From the NCBI RefSeq assembly GCF_041051975.1, contig NZ_CP163435.1, positions 8,772,501 to 8,836,500 on the forward strand: DNA of 64,000 bases. The letters are read 5' to 3'. The notes under the pieces were generated by a model. It ran no database searches. It worked only from the letters and a program-made list of their open reading frames with translations, and was not told where the DNA came from. This DNA is from Streptomyces sp. R21 (GTDB lineage: Bacteria; Actinomycetota; Actinomycetes; Streptomycetales; Streptomycetaceae). Shown piece by piece: positions 44,542 to 52,259 of this stretch; position 1 is the first letter of the stretch; each line of letters begins with the position of its first letter. Made by a program: the position numbers and the translations under genes.

Positions 44542-45238
44542 GGAAATCCGTGAGCTGATCCGGTCCGGTGCGCTGCCCCCGGGGTCGAAGCTTCCACCGG
44601 AGCCGGACCTGGCCGCCCAGCTGGGCCTGTCCCGCAACCTCGCCCGCGAGGCGGTCAAGGCGTTGGCCGTCGCCCGGGTCCTGGAGGTCCGGCGGGGGGA
44701 TGGCACGTATGTGACCAGCCTGCAGCCGAGCCTGCTGCTGGAGGGGCTCGGCGGCGCGGTGGAGCTGCTGCAGGGCGATTCGGTCGCGCTGCAGGACCTC
44801 ATGGAGGTACGGCGGCTCCTCGAACCGATGGCCACGGCCCTGGCCGCCACCCGGATCTCGGACGGCCAACTAGCCGAGGTGAAGCGGCACTTGGACGCGA
44901 TGCGCGAGGCCCGCGAGGACGTCGAACAGCTCAACGCCCACGACGCCGCGTTCCATCGCGCCGTCGTCGCGGCCACGGGCAACGAGACCCTCCTCACTCT
45001 CCTCGAAGGGATCTCCGGCCGCACCCTGCGCGCCCGCATCTGGCGCGGTCTGGTCGACGACAAGGCCGCGGCCCGCACCCTCGCCGAGCACGAGGCGATC
45101 TTCAACGCGCTGGCCACCCGTGACTCCGCCCTCAGCCAGGCCGCCGCACTGCTGCACGTGAGCAACACCGAGCAGTGGCTGAGGGAACACCTGCGCTCCG
45201 GCGAACCCCTCCCCTTCGGAACGACAGCGCGGAAGTGA
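44516..45238 (+). CDS. GntR-family regulator, FadR subfamily
   Basis: The protein has 240 residues. The GTG at 44516 has a G-rich GGGGGG ribosome-binding-site-like run 8 nt upstream and gives an N-terminus starting at the winged helix (SLTDKAIEEIRELIRSGAL, then LAAQLGLSRNLAREAVKAL, and GDGTYV). Residues about 85-225 form the FCD all-helical ligand domain with the metal-binding type pattern HDAAFHRAVVAATGN and EHEAIFNAL. Such regulators respond to sugar acids. As the last gene of the L-sugar operon it probably represses the operon and binds the CAGACATG palindrome at 33.3 kb; this is inference. Confidence 0.88.
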   Translation: MSLTDKAIEEIRELIRSGALPPGSKLPPEPDLAAQLGLSRNLAREAVKALAVARVLEVRRGDGTYVTSLQPSLLLEGLGGAVELLQGDSVALQDLMEVRRLLEPMATALAATRISDGQLAEVKRHLDAMREAREDVEQLNAHDAAFHRAVVAATGNETLLTLLEGISGRTLRARIWRGLVDDKAAARTLAEHEAIFNALATRDSALSQAAALLHVSNTEQWLREHLRSGEPLPFGTTARK

Positions 45239-45250
45239 CGGGCCGCTCGT

Positions 45251-45283
45251 GGAGCCGCTCCGGCCTGCCCCGGCGGTGGCTCC
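45251..45283. terminator. Hairpin between convergent GntR and GH6 genes
   Basis: GGAGCC (45251-45256) and CCGG (45260-45263) pair with CCGG (45270-45273) and GGCTCC (45278-45283), separated by small internal loops. It is in the 47-bp gap between two convergent stops. Confidence 0.5.
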
Positions 45284-45285
45284 GT

Positions 45286-46251
45286 TCAGTAGCCGTAGAT
45301 CATCTTGTAGGCGACCTCGGGGAGAAACTGTCCGGCCGAGGAGCCGGTGCCGGCGCCGCAGTTGCCGTCGGACTCACCGGGAACCTTGATCCACAGGAGC
45401 ATCTCGGCGCCTCCGCCCAGCCGGGTGGGGGTGCCGGTCCGGCGGCCTGAGGGGTTGCACCACTGGCCGTTGGAGCCGTTGCCGTTGCGGCTGGTGTCCA
45501 CGACGAACGGCTTGGTGTAGCCGTACCGGGCACTGAGTTCACTGTTGACGGCGTTGCCGTACGCGGTGTTCTCGGCCGTGGTCAGGTAGTTGGAGATGTT
45601 GAGCGAGAAGCCGTGGGCCTGTCGGAGGCCTGCTTCGTGGAGGCGCCGGGCCATGGTCGGCGCGCTCGCCCAGGCCGGGTTGCCGGCGTCGAGATAGACC
45701 CAGGTGTTGGGAGCCTGGCGGTTGAACTCGGCGAGCGCGCCGGTGAGCATGCCCTCGCGTTCGTCGATCTGGGCCTGGGTCATGCAGCCGTAGTCCCCGA
45801 GGGAGTCCGGTTCGAGGACGACGACGGCCGGGCGGCCCGCGATCCCGCCCGCGAACTGGGCGATCCAGTTCGTGTAGGCGGACGGCGAGGAGGCTCCACC
45901 CGCGGAGTGCCCGCCGCAGTAGTCGCGGTTGTAGATGTTGTAGGCGACAAGGATGGGCAGCTTGTCCCGGGCGTCCGCGGCGCCCACGTACGCGCCGGTG
46001 GCGGTGCCGATGGTGCCGCTCCAGGAGCCGAACCAGCGCGCCGTCGGGGTGCCTGCGATGGAGGCGTTGATCGCGGGCGCCCGGCCGTCACCTTGGTTGG
46101 CGGCGACCCACCGCTTCGCGCTGGAGTCGGGGTCCACGTAGAACCCGTTGGTCATGGTCGTCGGGTCCGCCGCGTGGGCTGACGTTGCGGTGGCGAGCGC
46201 CAGCGGCAGCGAGGAGAGCGCTGCTACGAGGGCGAGCAGTCTGCGGCGCAT
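45286..46251 (-). CDS. Secreted GH6 endoglucanase
   Basis: The protein has 321 residues and GAGG 7 nt before the ATG. The Sec signal ends near SAHA (27). The catalytic domain fills the rest, with no CBM. Asp110 (YNRDYC), the general acid Asp149 (VVLEPDSLGDYG), Asp252 (VVDTSRNGNG) and Asp295 (PGESDGNCG) are present, with paired Cys as in other actinobacterial GH6 endoglucanases. The short length and lack of long tunnel loops favour endoglucanase over cellobiohydrolase. Two CebR-type palindromes lie 55-80 bp upstream, so cellobiose or cellotriose should induce it. Confidence 0.92.
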   Translation of the reverse strand: MRRRLLALVAALSSLPLALATATSAHAADPTTMTNGFYVDPDSSAKRWVAANQGDGRAPAINASIAGTPTARWFGSWSGTIGTATGAYVGAADARDKLPILVAYNIYNRDYCGGHSAGGASSPSAYTNWIAQFAGGIAGRPAVVVLEPDSLGDYGCMTQAQIDEREGMLTGALAEFNRQAPNTWVYLDAGNPAWASAPTMARRLHEAGLRQAHGFSLNISNYLTTAENTAYGNAVNSELSARYGYTKPFVVDTSRNGNGSNGQWCNPSGRRTGTPTRLGGGAEMLLWIKVPGESDGNCGAGTGSSAGQFLPEVAYKMIYGY

Positions 46252-46305
46252 GACGGTACCTCGGCTTTCTGACAGGGATGCGTCCGATGGCCGGCGGTGA
46301 GCGTG

Positions 46306-46331
46306 GGGAGCGCTCCCATCGGAAGCGCTCC
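46306..46331. promoter_or_regulatory. Tandem CebR-type operators
   Basis: GGGAGCGCTCCC at 46306-46317 is the perfect core of the Streptomyces CebR box (TGGGAGCGCTCCCA). A degenerate second copy, GGAAGCGCTCC, follows at 46321-46331 with centres 15 bp apart. Both lie upstream of the GH6 start. CebR is the cellobiose/cellotriose-responsive LacI-type repressor of cellulase genes. Confidence 0.8.
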
Positions 46332-46346
46332 CCACGGCCCGATCGG

Positions 46347-48395
46347 TCAGCAGGTCGAGTTGGTCTGGGTCAGGAGTCCGAGCCGCCACGGGAGGAGGTT
46401 GTAGTCGCCACCCGCGCCCGGATTCACGCCCTGGTAGAGGTACTGGAGTCGGCAGGCGGGAATGGTGAGTGTCTGGTCGTAGCCTGCGCGGATCATCTCG
46501 CCGTGACTGACGTCCTTGCTCCAGGCGCCCGAGGGGAAGCTGACGTTGTTGGCCCGGGCGAAGGGATTGCTCTCGGATGCGGCGAGCTGCGTCCAGGAGC
46601 CGGCGAGGCTGCTCGTCGTCCATGACCGGAAGTAGCGCCGCCCGTCGGACCCGATGGCTTCGACGAGGAGCAGGTACTGGTTGCTGCCTTGCACCTTGTA
46701 CACGTTGCTCGCTTCGAACAACGCGTTCTTGGAGTCCTGCAGCGCGATGACCGTGCTCGTGAACCCGTTCGGGAACTGGCCGACGGTCGTCTGGGAGCGG
46801 TACAGGTGTCCGTTGTCGTCGGAGGAGAACAGGTAACAGTTGGCGCTGTCGCAGATCACCCACATGTCGACCCAGTAGCCGTTGCCGATGTTCCGCCGGA
46901 TGATGTCGGGCATCGACGAGTAGAAGTTGCGCGGGGCGCTCCACCCATTGGGGTTGCTGATGTCGGGGTTGGTGGAGTACGAGGCGTTGCCGGTCTGGTA
47001 GACGAGGTACCACAGGCGTTGCGGCGCGTTGTAGAAGACCTGCGGCGCGGCCCGGTAGCCGGTGCCGATGGCGGTGCGGTCCAGGTAGTGGTGGGTGGCC
47101 GAGCCGGCCTGGGACCAGTCGCTGAAGTTCAGGTACACCAGGTTGTAGCCGGAGGAGCTCGCGGTGCTGGCGAACACGTGGTACTTGCCGTTGTAGTAGA
47201 CGACCGTCGGGTCCTTGATGCCGGCGATGTTGTGGGTCGCGTCCGGCTTCGGCGCGATCAGCGGGCCGCTGGAGCTCCACGAGTACCTGCCGGGCAGGGC
47301 GGCGGCAGGCTTGGCCGAGCGAACTGCCTTGCTCTGAGCGGTGGTTGATCCCCTCGCGGCGGTGGGCGTGCCGCCCAGCGCGGTCAGTGCCGCGTTGTAG
47401 GCCGGCTTCTTGTTGCCGCCCCGGTCGAACAGCAGCGGGTTCTCGTTGCTGCGCCAGGAGTCGCTGTCGCGGATGCCCCAGACCGTGATGCCGGTGCACC
47501 GCGGGACGTTCATGCAGGCCCTGACCGTGTTCGCGTACGCGGTCGGCGAGGCCTGCGCGATGTCCAGTTCGGTGATCTGGACGTCCACGCCGAGGGCGGC
47601 GAAGCTCGACAGTGTCGTCTGGAAGCTGGCGGGGGGACCGCCGGTGCCGAAGTGGGCCTGGAGGCCGACGCAGTCGATGGGCACGCCGCGCGCCTTGAAG
47701 TCGCGCACCATGCGGTAGACGCCCTGGGTCTTGGCGGCGTTCCAGTCGTCGATGCTGTAGTCGTTGTAGCAGAGCTTGGCCGCAGGGTCGGCCGTCCGAG
47801 CTGTGCGGAAGGCCTGTTCGATGAAGCCGTCGCCCAGCAGGTTCTGGAACACCGAGGAGCGGTGCTGGCCGCTGCCGCCGTCGGCGAAGGCCTCGTTGAC
47901 CACGTCCCAGGCGTAGATCTTTCCCTTGTAGTGGTTCGCCACGGTGGTGATGTGGTTGTTCATCACGGATCGCAGGGTGTTCGCGTCCCTGATGGAGCTG
48001 ACCCAGCTGGGCAGTTGGGAGTGCCACACCAGGGTGTGGCCACGCATGCGCTGACCGTGGGACGTCGCACGGTTGACGATCTGGTCGCCGGGACCGAAGT
48101 TGAACGAGCCGCGGGACGGCTCGGTCGTGTCCCACTTCATCTCGTTCTCGGGTGTGACCATGTTGAACTCGCGGTCCAGGATGCGGGTGTACGTACCGTC
48201 GCCGAGGCGGCCTGCGGCCACCGCGGTGCCGAAGTACCGTCCGGACTGGGCCGCTTGGGCGCCCAGGGTGGAGGCCCGAACGGTGTCGGGCGCACCGGTC
48301 GCGCCGGTCGCGGTCCCGGGTGTCACCAGGACGGTCGCGGCCAGCAGGCCCAGGACCGAGGCTCGGCGACAGCCGAGCCGTTTCAGCGGGTTCAC
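46347..48395 (-). CDS. Secreted GH10 xylanase fused to GH62 alpha-L-arabinofuranosidase
   Basis: The protein has 682 residues. A GTG start with GAGGAGAA upstream is used, and a Sec signal spans about 1-33. Residues about 45-340 are a complete GH10 domain with acid/base Glu168 (WDVVNEAF) and nucleophile Glu276 (QITELDIA). A Ser/Thr/Ala-rich linker (about 341-370) leads to a complete GH62 propeller (about 371-682). There the base is Asp395 (IKDPTVVY), the pKa modulator Asp510 (YWVDMWVI) and the acid Glu561 (FEASNVYK). One protein would both cut the xylan backbone and strip arabinose. It lies 48 bp after a GH43 gene on the same strand. A GH10 with CBM2 or CBM13 is the more usual arrangement, so this fusion is notable. 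Confidence 0.93.
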   Translation of the reverse strand: MNPLKRLGCRRASVLGLLAATVLVTPGTATGATGAPDTVRASTLGAQAAQSGRYFGTAVAAGRLGDGTYTRILDREFNMVTPENEMKWDTTEPSRGSFNFGPGDQIVNRATSHGQRMRGHTLVWHSQLPSWVSSIRDANTLRSVMNNHITTVANHYKGKIYAWDVVNEAFADGGSGQHRSSVFQNLLGDGFIEQAFRTARTADPAAKLCYNDYSIDDWNAAKTQGVYRMVRDFKARGVPIDCVGLQAHFGTGGPPASFQTTLSSFAALGVDVQITELDIAQASPTAYANTVRACMNVPRCTGITVWGIRDSDSWRSNENPLLFDRGGNKKPAYNAALTALGGTPTAARGSTTAQSKAVRSAKPAAALPGRYSWSSSGPLIAPKPDATHNIAGIKDPTVVYYNGKYHVFASTASSSGYNLVYLNFSDWSQAGSATHHYLDRTAIGTGYRAAPQVFYNAPQRLWYLVYQTGNASYSTNPDISNPNGWSAPRNFYSSMPDIIRRNIGNGYWVDMWVICDSANCYLFSSDDNGHLYRSQTTVGQFPNGFTSTVIALQDSKNALFEASNVYKVQGSNQYLLLVEAIGSDGRRYFRSWTTSSLAGSWTQLAASESNPFARANNVSFPSGAWSKDVSHGEMIRAGYDQTLTIPACRLQYLYQGVNPGAGGDYNLLPWRLGLLTQTNSTC

Positions 48396-48443
48396 GGTTC
48401 TCCTCGGGTGGGTGGGGGGTTGGGTGGTGCGATCGGTGGGTCT

Positions 48444-50084
48444 TCAGGGCGTGGTCAGCTCGAACCGTGCGATGCGCACTGAGCCGCCGAGTGCCTGGGT
48501 GGCGTGGTTGAAGAGGGCGAATCGGTAGCCCATAAAGAACTGCCAGTTGTTGCCCAGGGAGAAGGCGGGGCCGAGGCGGGTGAAGTTGGTGCCGTCGGTG
48601 CTGTAGGAGAAGGTTCCGGGGCGGGGCGCGCCGGGGTGGATGTCCGCGTTCGCGCGCAGCCAGATGCGGCTGCCGGAGATGGTGGCGCTCGCGGCCTCGG
48701 TGCCGGTGCCGGTGGTGTTCCAGTTGCCGTCCATGGTCAGCCCGTTGACCATCGCCACCCGTGTCGTACCGCCGTCGCGTTTGACGCCGATCCAGGCGGA
48801 GGAGTCACGCAGCAGCGCGAGTCCGGCGCGGTCGCCGTCGCGCATCGCCGAGAAGTCGAGCTGGATGGTGGCGGTCGAGGTGGGGCCCTGGATGCGGTGG
48901 GTGAGGGTGTTGCGGGCCCCGTAGAGGTCGTTGGTGACGGTGGCGGTCCGCAGGGTCAGTCCGTTGTCGACGGACCACTTGGTGTTGTCCGGGTTGTGGT
49001 TCCACTCCCACCTGGGCTTGAGGGTCGTACCGTCGAAGGTGTCGACGCCGGTCATGGGGGTGACCTGGCGGGGTGGAGCGGGCACGGCCGGGCTGGGATA
49101 CGTGGTGCCCCAGGCGCCGTTCACGAGTTGCACGACGGGCCAGCCGTCCGGGGTCCAGGTGACCGGTGCCAGGGCGGGCATCCGTCCGCCGGGGTAGGCG
49201 TCGACGAAGGCCAGGTAGTACCAGGCGCCGCTCTGCGTCTGCACCAGCCCGCCCTGGTGGGGGACGCCGCCGCCCGGGATCGGCCCGCGCAGGTCGAGGA
49301 GGACCTGCCGCATCGTGTACGGGCCGAAGGGGCCGCTCGACGACTTGAGGATGTACTGGCCGTTCGCGGGCCGGGTCACGAAGATGTAGTACTGCCCGTT
49401 GATCTTGTAGAAGCGGGAGCCTTCGAGGGTGCCGACGCTCGACGGTGTGGTGAACACCTGTTGGGTGCGGACCTGGTTGCGGCCGTCGGGCGAGAGCTGG
49501 GCCACGCTGATGGTGGTGTTGCCGTACGCCACGTACAGGGTGTCGTCGGTGTCGACGAGCAGCCCCGCGTCGTAGTGCGGCGTCCCGATCGTGGCGAGCC
49601 TGTTCCACGGTCCCTCGACGGCGGTGGCGGTGTAGACGTACGTCTTGGCGAAGTCGATCTGGCCGAGCCAGTAGAAGGTCCGGTTGCTCGGACGGTAGGC
49701 GAGCGAGGACGCCCAGATGCCCCGGACGTAGCCCCGGGCGCCGTTCAGGTCGTACTTGGCGCCGAAGTCGAGGACGGGTACCGAGTGGCCGGCGATCTCC
49801 CAGTGCACCAGGTCGTACGAGCGCAGGACGGGTGCGCCCGGCGAGTAGTGCATCGTCGAGGCCGAGGCGTAGTAGGTGCTGCCGACGCGGATGACGTCGA
49901 TGTCCGCGAAGTCCTGCCAGATCACCGGGTTGGTGTACTCCGCGGCAGCCTCGAGGTCTGTACCGGAAGCGGCCACGCTCTCGGAGGCCGCGGTCAGCGG
50001 GAGGAAGGCACCGGCGGCCAAGCCTGTGCCGGCCGTCAGCGCGCGGCGACGGGACATTGCTTGATGAGTCCATGACATCTGCAC
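48444..50084 (-). CDS. Secreted (Tat) GH43 beta-xylosidase/arabinofuranosidase with C-terminal beta-sandwich
   Basis: The protein has 546 residues. The GTG at 50084 has AAGGAGAA upstream. A Tat-like signal, MSRRRALTAGTGLAAG, starts at residue 10. The propeller has IWQDFADIDVIRVG (base Asp), TPHYDAGLLVDTDD and GTLEGSRFYKINGQYY (acid Glu). The C-terminal third (about 340-546) is the concanavalin-like sandwich common in GH43 subfamily 11/12-type enzymes. It would remove xylose or arabinose from xylan fragments outside the cell. It heads a minus-strand run GH43, GH10-GH62, GH6, and a putative promoter and palindrome lie upstream. Confidence 0.88.
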   Translation of the reverse strand: MQMSWTHQAMSRRRALTAGTGLAAGAFLPLTAASESVAASGTDLEAAAEYTNPVIWQDFADIDVIRVGSTYYASASTMHYSPGAPVLRSYDLVHWEIAGHSVPVLDFGAKYDLNGARGYVRGIWASSLAYRPSNRTFYWLGQIDFAKTYVYTATAVEGPWNRLATIGTPHYDAGLLVDTDDTLYVAYGNTTISVAQLSPDGRNQVRTQQVFTTPSSVGTLEGSRFYKINGQYYIFVTRPANGQYILKSSSGPFGPYTMRQVLLDLRGPIPGGGVPHQGGLVQTQSGAWYYLAFVDAYPGGRMPALAPVTWTPDGWPVVQLVNGAWGTTYPSPAVPAPPRQVTPMTGVDTFDGTTLKPRWEWNHNPDNTKWSVDNGLTLRTATVTNDLYGARNTLTHRIQGPTSTATIQLDFSAMRDGDRAGLALLRDSSAWIGVKRDGGTTRVAMVNGLTMDGNWNTTGTGTEAASATISGSRIWLRANADIHPGAPRPGTFSYSTDGTNFTRLGPAFSLGNNWQFFMGYRFALFNHATQALGGSVRIARFELTTP

Positions 50085-50214
50085 GCGTGGCGTTCTCCTT
50101 CTGTGGCCCAGCCGTTGGTGGTTGGAGTTGTCCGGAGGTGCCCTGCTGGATCGCGCGGAGTGGCTGCTCTGTATACGAGATGTCGAACGCGGATCGGCTT
50201 GCCGAGCATTCTGG

Positions 50215-50242
50215 ATGATAGGGGGCCGGTGAATCCCGTCAA
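50215..50242 (-). promoter_or_regulatory. Probable promoter of the GH43-GH10/62 unit
   Basis: On the minus strand, TTGACG (50242-50237), 16 bp, TATCAT (50220-50215). It gives a leader of about 120 nt to the GTG at 50084. Confidence 0.5.
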
Positions 50243-50266
50243 TACTTCGCGCACGAATCGTTGGAG

Positions 50267-50285
50267 TCTTCGAAACATTCGAAGA
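50267..50285. promoter_or_regulatory. Operator-like palindrome TCTTCGAAacaTTCGAAGA
   Basis: Perfect 8-bp arms with a 3-bp centre, between the divergent GH43 and GH27 genes and upstream of both predicted -35 elements. The core CGAAACATTCG differs by one base from the CGAAA-N-TTTCG motif reported before Streptomyces xylanase genes. Confidence 0.6.
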
Positions 50286-50389
50286 TATTTGATCCCATGT
50301 CAGCGAGGGTTACTTGCCCGGATAATGCGGATACATCACATTCGGCAAGCCTGTGTGGCCGGATCGTCAAGGCGGTGCGGTGATGAGTG

Positions 50390-50417
50390 TTGACATGTTC
50401 GACGGCCTCCCTAGTAT
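50390..50417 (+). promoter_or_regulatory. Probable promoter of the GH27-GH43-CE1 unit
   Basis: Perfect TTGACA (50390-50395), 16 bp, TAGTAT (50412-50417). The start near 50424 would give a leader of about 124 nt before the GTG at 50548. Confidence 0.55.
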
Positions 50418-50547
50418 CCATGAGGTCCTAGTTTCCGAATGGTTCACAAAATTTCGAACCGCTCATCTCTCTTCTGTCCAGTGTCATGGACGTGACATCG
50501 ATCTTCGTGTCACCTGCCATGCCGCCCTTCCGGAAATGGAGCCCTTG

Positions 50548-52194
50548 GTGCCCAGACGATCAGGCGGACGGCTGTTCCGCCTCCTCGCGACCATCGTGCT
50601 GACGGTCACCGCGTCCGTGACGGCCTCCGCTCACTCCACCGCCTCGTCCGCGCCTGGCAGTCCGGCGCTCACCCCACCGTTGGGTTGGAACAGCTGGAAC
50701 AGTTTCGGGTGCGGGGTCACCGAGGCTCAGGTTCGCCAGGCCGCCGACGCGATGGTGTCCTCGGGGATGCGGGACGCCGGTTACCGCTACGTGGTGGTCG
50801 ACGACTGCTGGTTCGACCCGCAGCGCGACGCGGCCGGCAACCTGCGGGGCAATGCGGCCAAGTTCCCCAGCGGGATGAAGGCGCTCGGGGACTACATCCA
50901 CAGCAAGGGCCTGAAGTTCGGCATCTACCAGGTGCCGGGCGAACGCACGTGCGCGCAGACCAGCGGCGCCTATCCCGGGTCGACGGGCAGCGGGGGGCAC
51001 GAGACCCAGGACGCCGCCACGTTCGCCTCCTGGGGCGTCGACTACCTGAAGTACGACTGGTGTTCCTCCAGCGGCACCCGTGACGAGCAGGTCGCGCGGT
51101 TCACGCTGATGCGCGACGCCCTGCGCGCCACCGGGCGGCCGATCGTCTACAGCATCAACCCCAACAGCTTCCACGCCATCACCGGCGCCACATACAACTG
51201 GGGCGAGGTCGCCGACCTGTGGCGGACGACCGAGGATCTGCTCGACATCTGGCAGAACGGCAACACCAACAGCTATCCGATGGGCGTCGGCAACGTCCTG
51301 GACGTCACCGCACCGCTGGCGGCGCAATCAGGCCCGGGACACTGGAACGACCCCGACATGCTGGTCGTCGGCCGTCCAGGTCTGTCACTGACCGAGTCCC
51401 GCTCGCACTTCGCCCTGTGGGCACTGCTGAGCGCCCCGCTCATGGCCGGCAACGACATCCGCACCATGTCCCCTGACGTGAGCGCGATCCTGCGCAACCC
51501 GCGCCTGCTGGCAGTGAACCAGGACCCGCTGGGCGCGGGCGGGCGCAGGGTGCGCGACGACGGCAGCACCGAGGTGTTCGCCAAACCCCTGTCCGACGGC
51601 TCGGTCGCGGTCGGCCTGTTCAACCGGGGTGGCAGCACCGCGACGGTCAGTTCGACAGCGGCTCAAGTCGGCCTGTCGGGCGGGTCGTTCACCCTCACGG
51701 ACCTGTGGACCGGCGGTACGTCGAGCACGTCCGGCCAGATCTCGGCGAGCGTCCCCGCGCACGGCGTGGCCGTGTTCCGGGTGAGCGGTGGCAGCCCGCT
51801 GGCCGCCACCACCTCGCGGCTGCGCGGCACCGGATCCGGTCGCTGCGTGGACGTGGACAACGCCTCCACCGCGGCCGGGGCGACGGTACTGCTCTGGGAC
51901 TGCCACACGGCCGCCAACCAGCTGTGGACCACGTGGGGCGGCGGCGAGATCCGCGTCTTCGGCGACAAGTGCCTGGACGCCTACAACCAGGGCACCGCCA
52001 ACGGCACCCGTGTCATCACCTGGTCCTGCAACGGCCAGGACAACCAGAAGTGGACCGTCGGCTCCGACGGGTCGCTCCGCAACGTCCACGCCGGGCTGTG
52101 CCTCGACGCCGACCAGGCCGGCACCGCCAACGGGACCCCGCTGGTCCTGTGGACCTGCGACGGCCGGGCAGGACAGAAGTGGAGCCGGTCGTGA
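50548..52194 (+). CDS. Secreted GH27 alpha-galactosidase with ricin-type CBM13
   Basis: The protein has 548 residues. The GTG at 50548 is chosen because TGGAG lies 6 nt upstream and the protein then opens with a basic region and a Sec signal (about 1-29); earlier in-frame starts add residues without family similarity. The barrel begins PPLGWNSWNSFGCGV. The nucleophile is Asp170 in VDYLKYDWC, and the acid/base is Asp268 in HWNDPDML. A small C-terminal beta domain follows, then a ricin-type trefoil (about 425-548) with repeats GRCVDVDNAST, DKCLDAYNQGT and GLCLDADQAGT. It removes alpha-galactose from galactomannan and similar polymers. Confidence 0.92.
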   Translation: MPRRSGGRLFRLLATIVLTVTASVTASAHSTASSAPGSPALTPPLGWNSWNSFGCGVTEAQVRQAADAMVSSGMRDAGYRYVVVDDCWFDPQRDAAGNLRGNAAKFPSGMKALGDYIHSKGLKFGIYQVPGERTCAQTSGAYPGSTGSGGHETQDAATFASWGVDYLKYDWCSSSGTRDEQVARFTLMRDALRATGRPIVYSINPNSFHAITGATYNWGEVADLWRTTEDLLDIWQNGNTNSYPMGVGNVLDVTAPLAAQSGPGHWNDPDMLVVGRPGLSLTESRSHFALWALLSAPLMAGNDIRTMSPDVSAILRNPRLLAVNQDPLGAGGRRVRDDGSTEVFAKPLSDGSVAVGLFNRGGSTATVSSTAAQVGLSGGSFTLTDLWTGGTSSTSGQISASVPAHGVAVFRVSGGSPLAATTSRLRGTGSGRCVDVDNASTAAGATVLLWDCHTAANQLWTTWGGGEIRVFGDKCLDAYNQGTANGTRVITWSCNGQDNQKWTVGSDGSLRNVHAGLCLDADQAGTANGTPLVLWTCDGRAGQKWSRS

Positions 52195-52259
52195 GGGAGT
52201 TGCGTTCCTCTCCCCGCCGGGGGCGATCACCCGTCGGCCGCCGACTCTTGGAGGCGATG

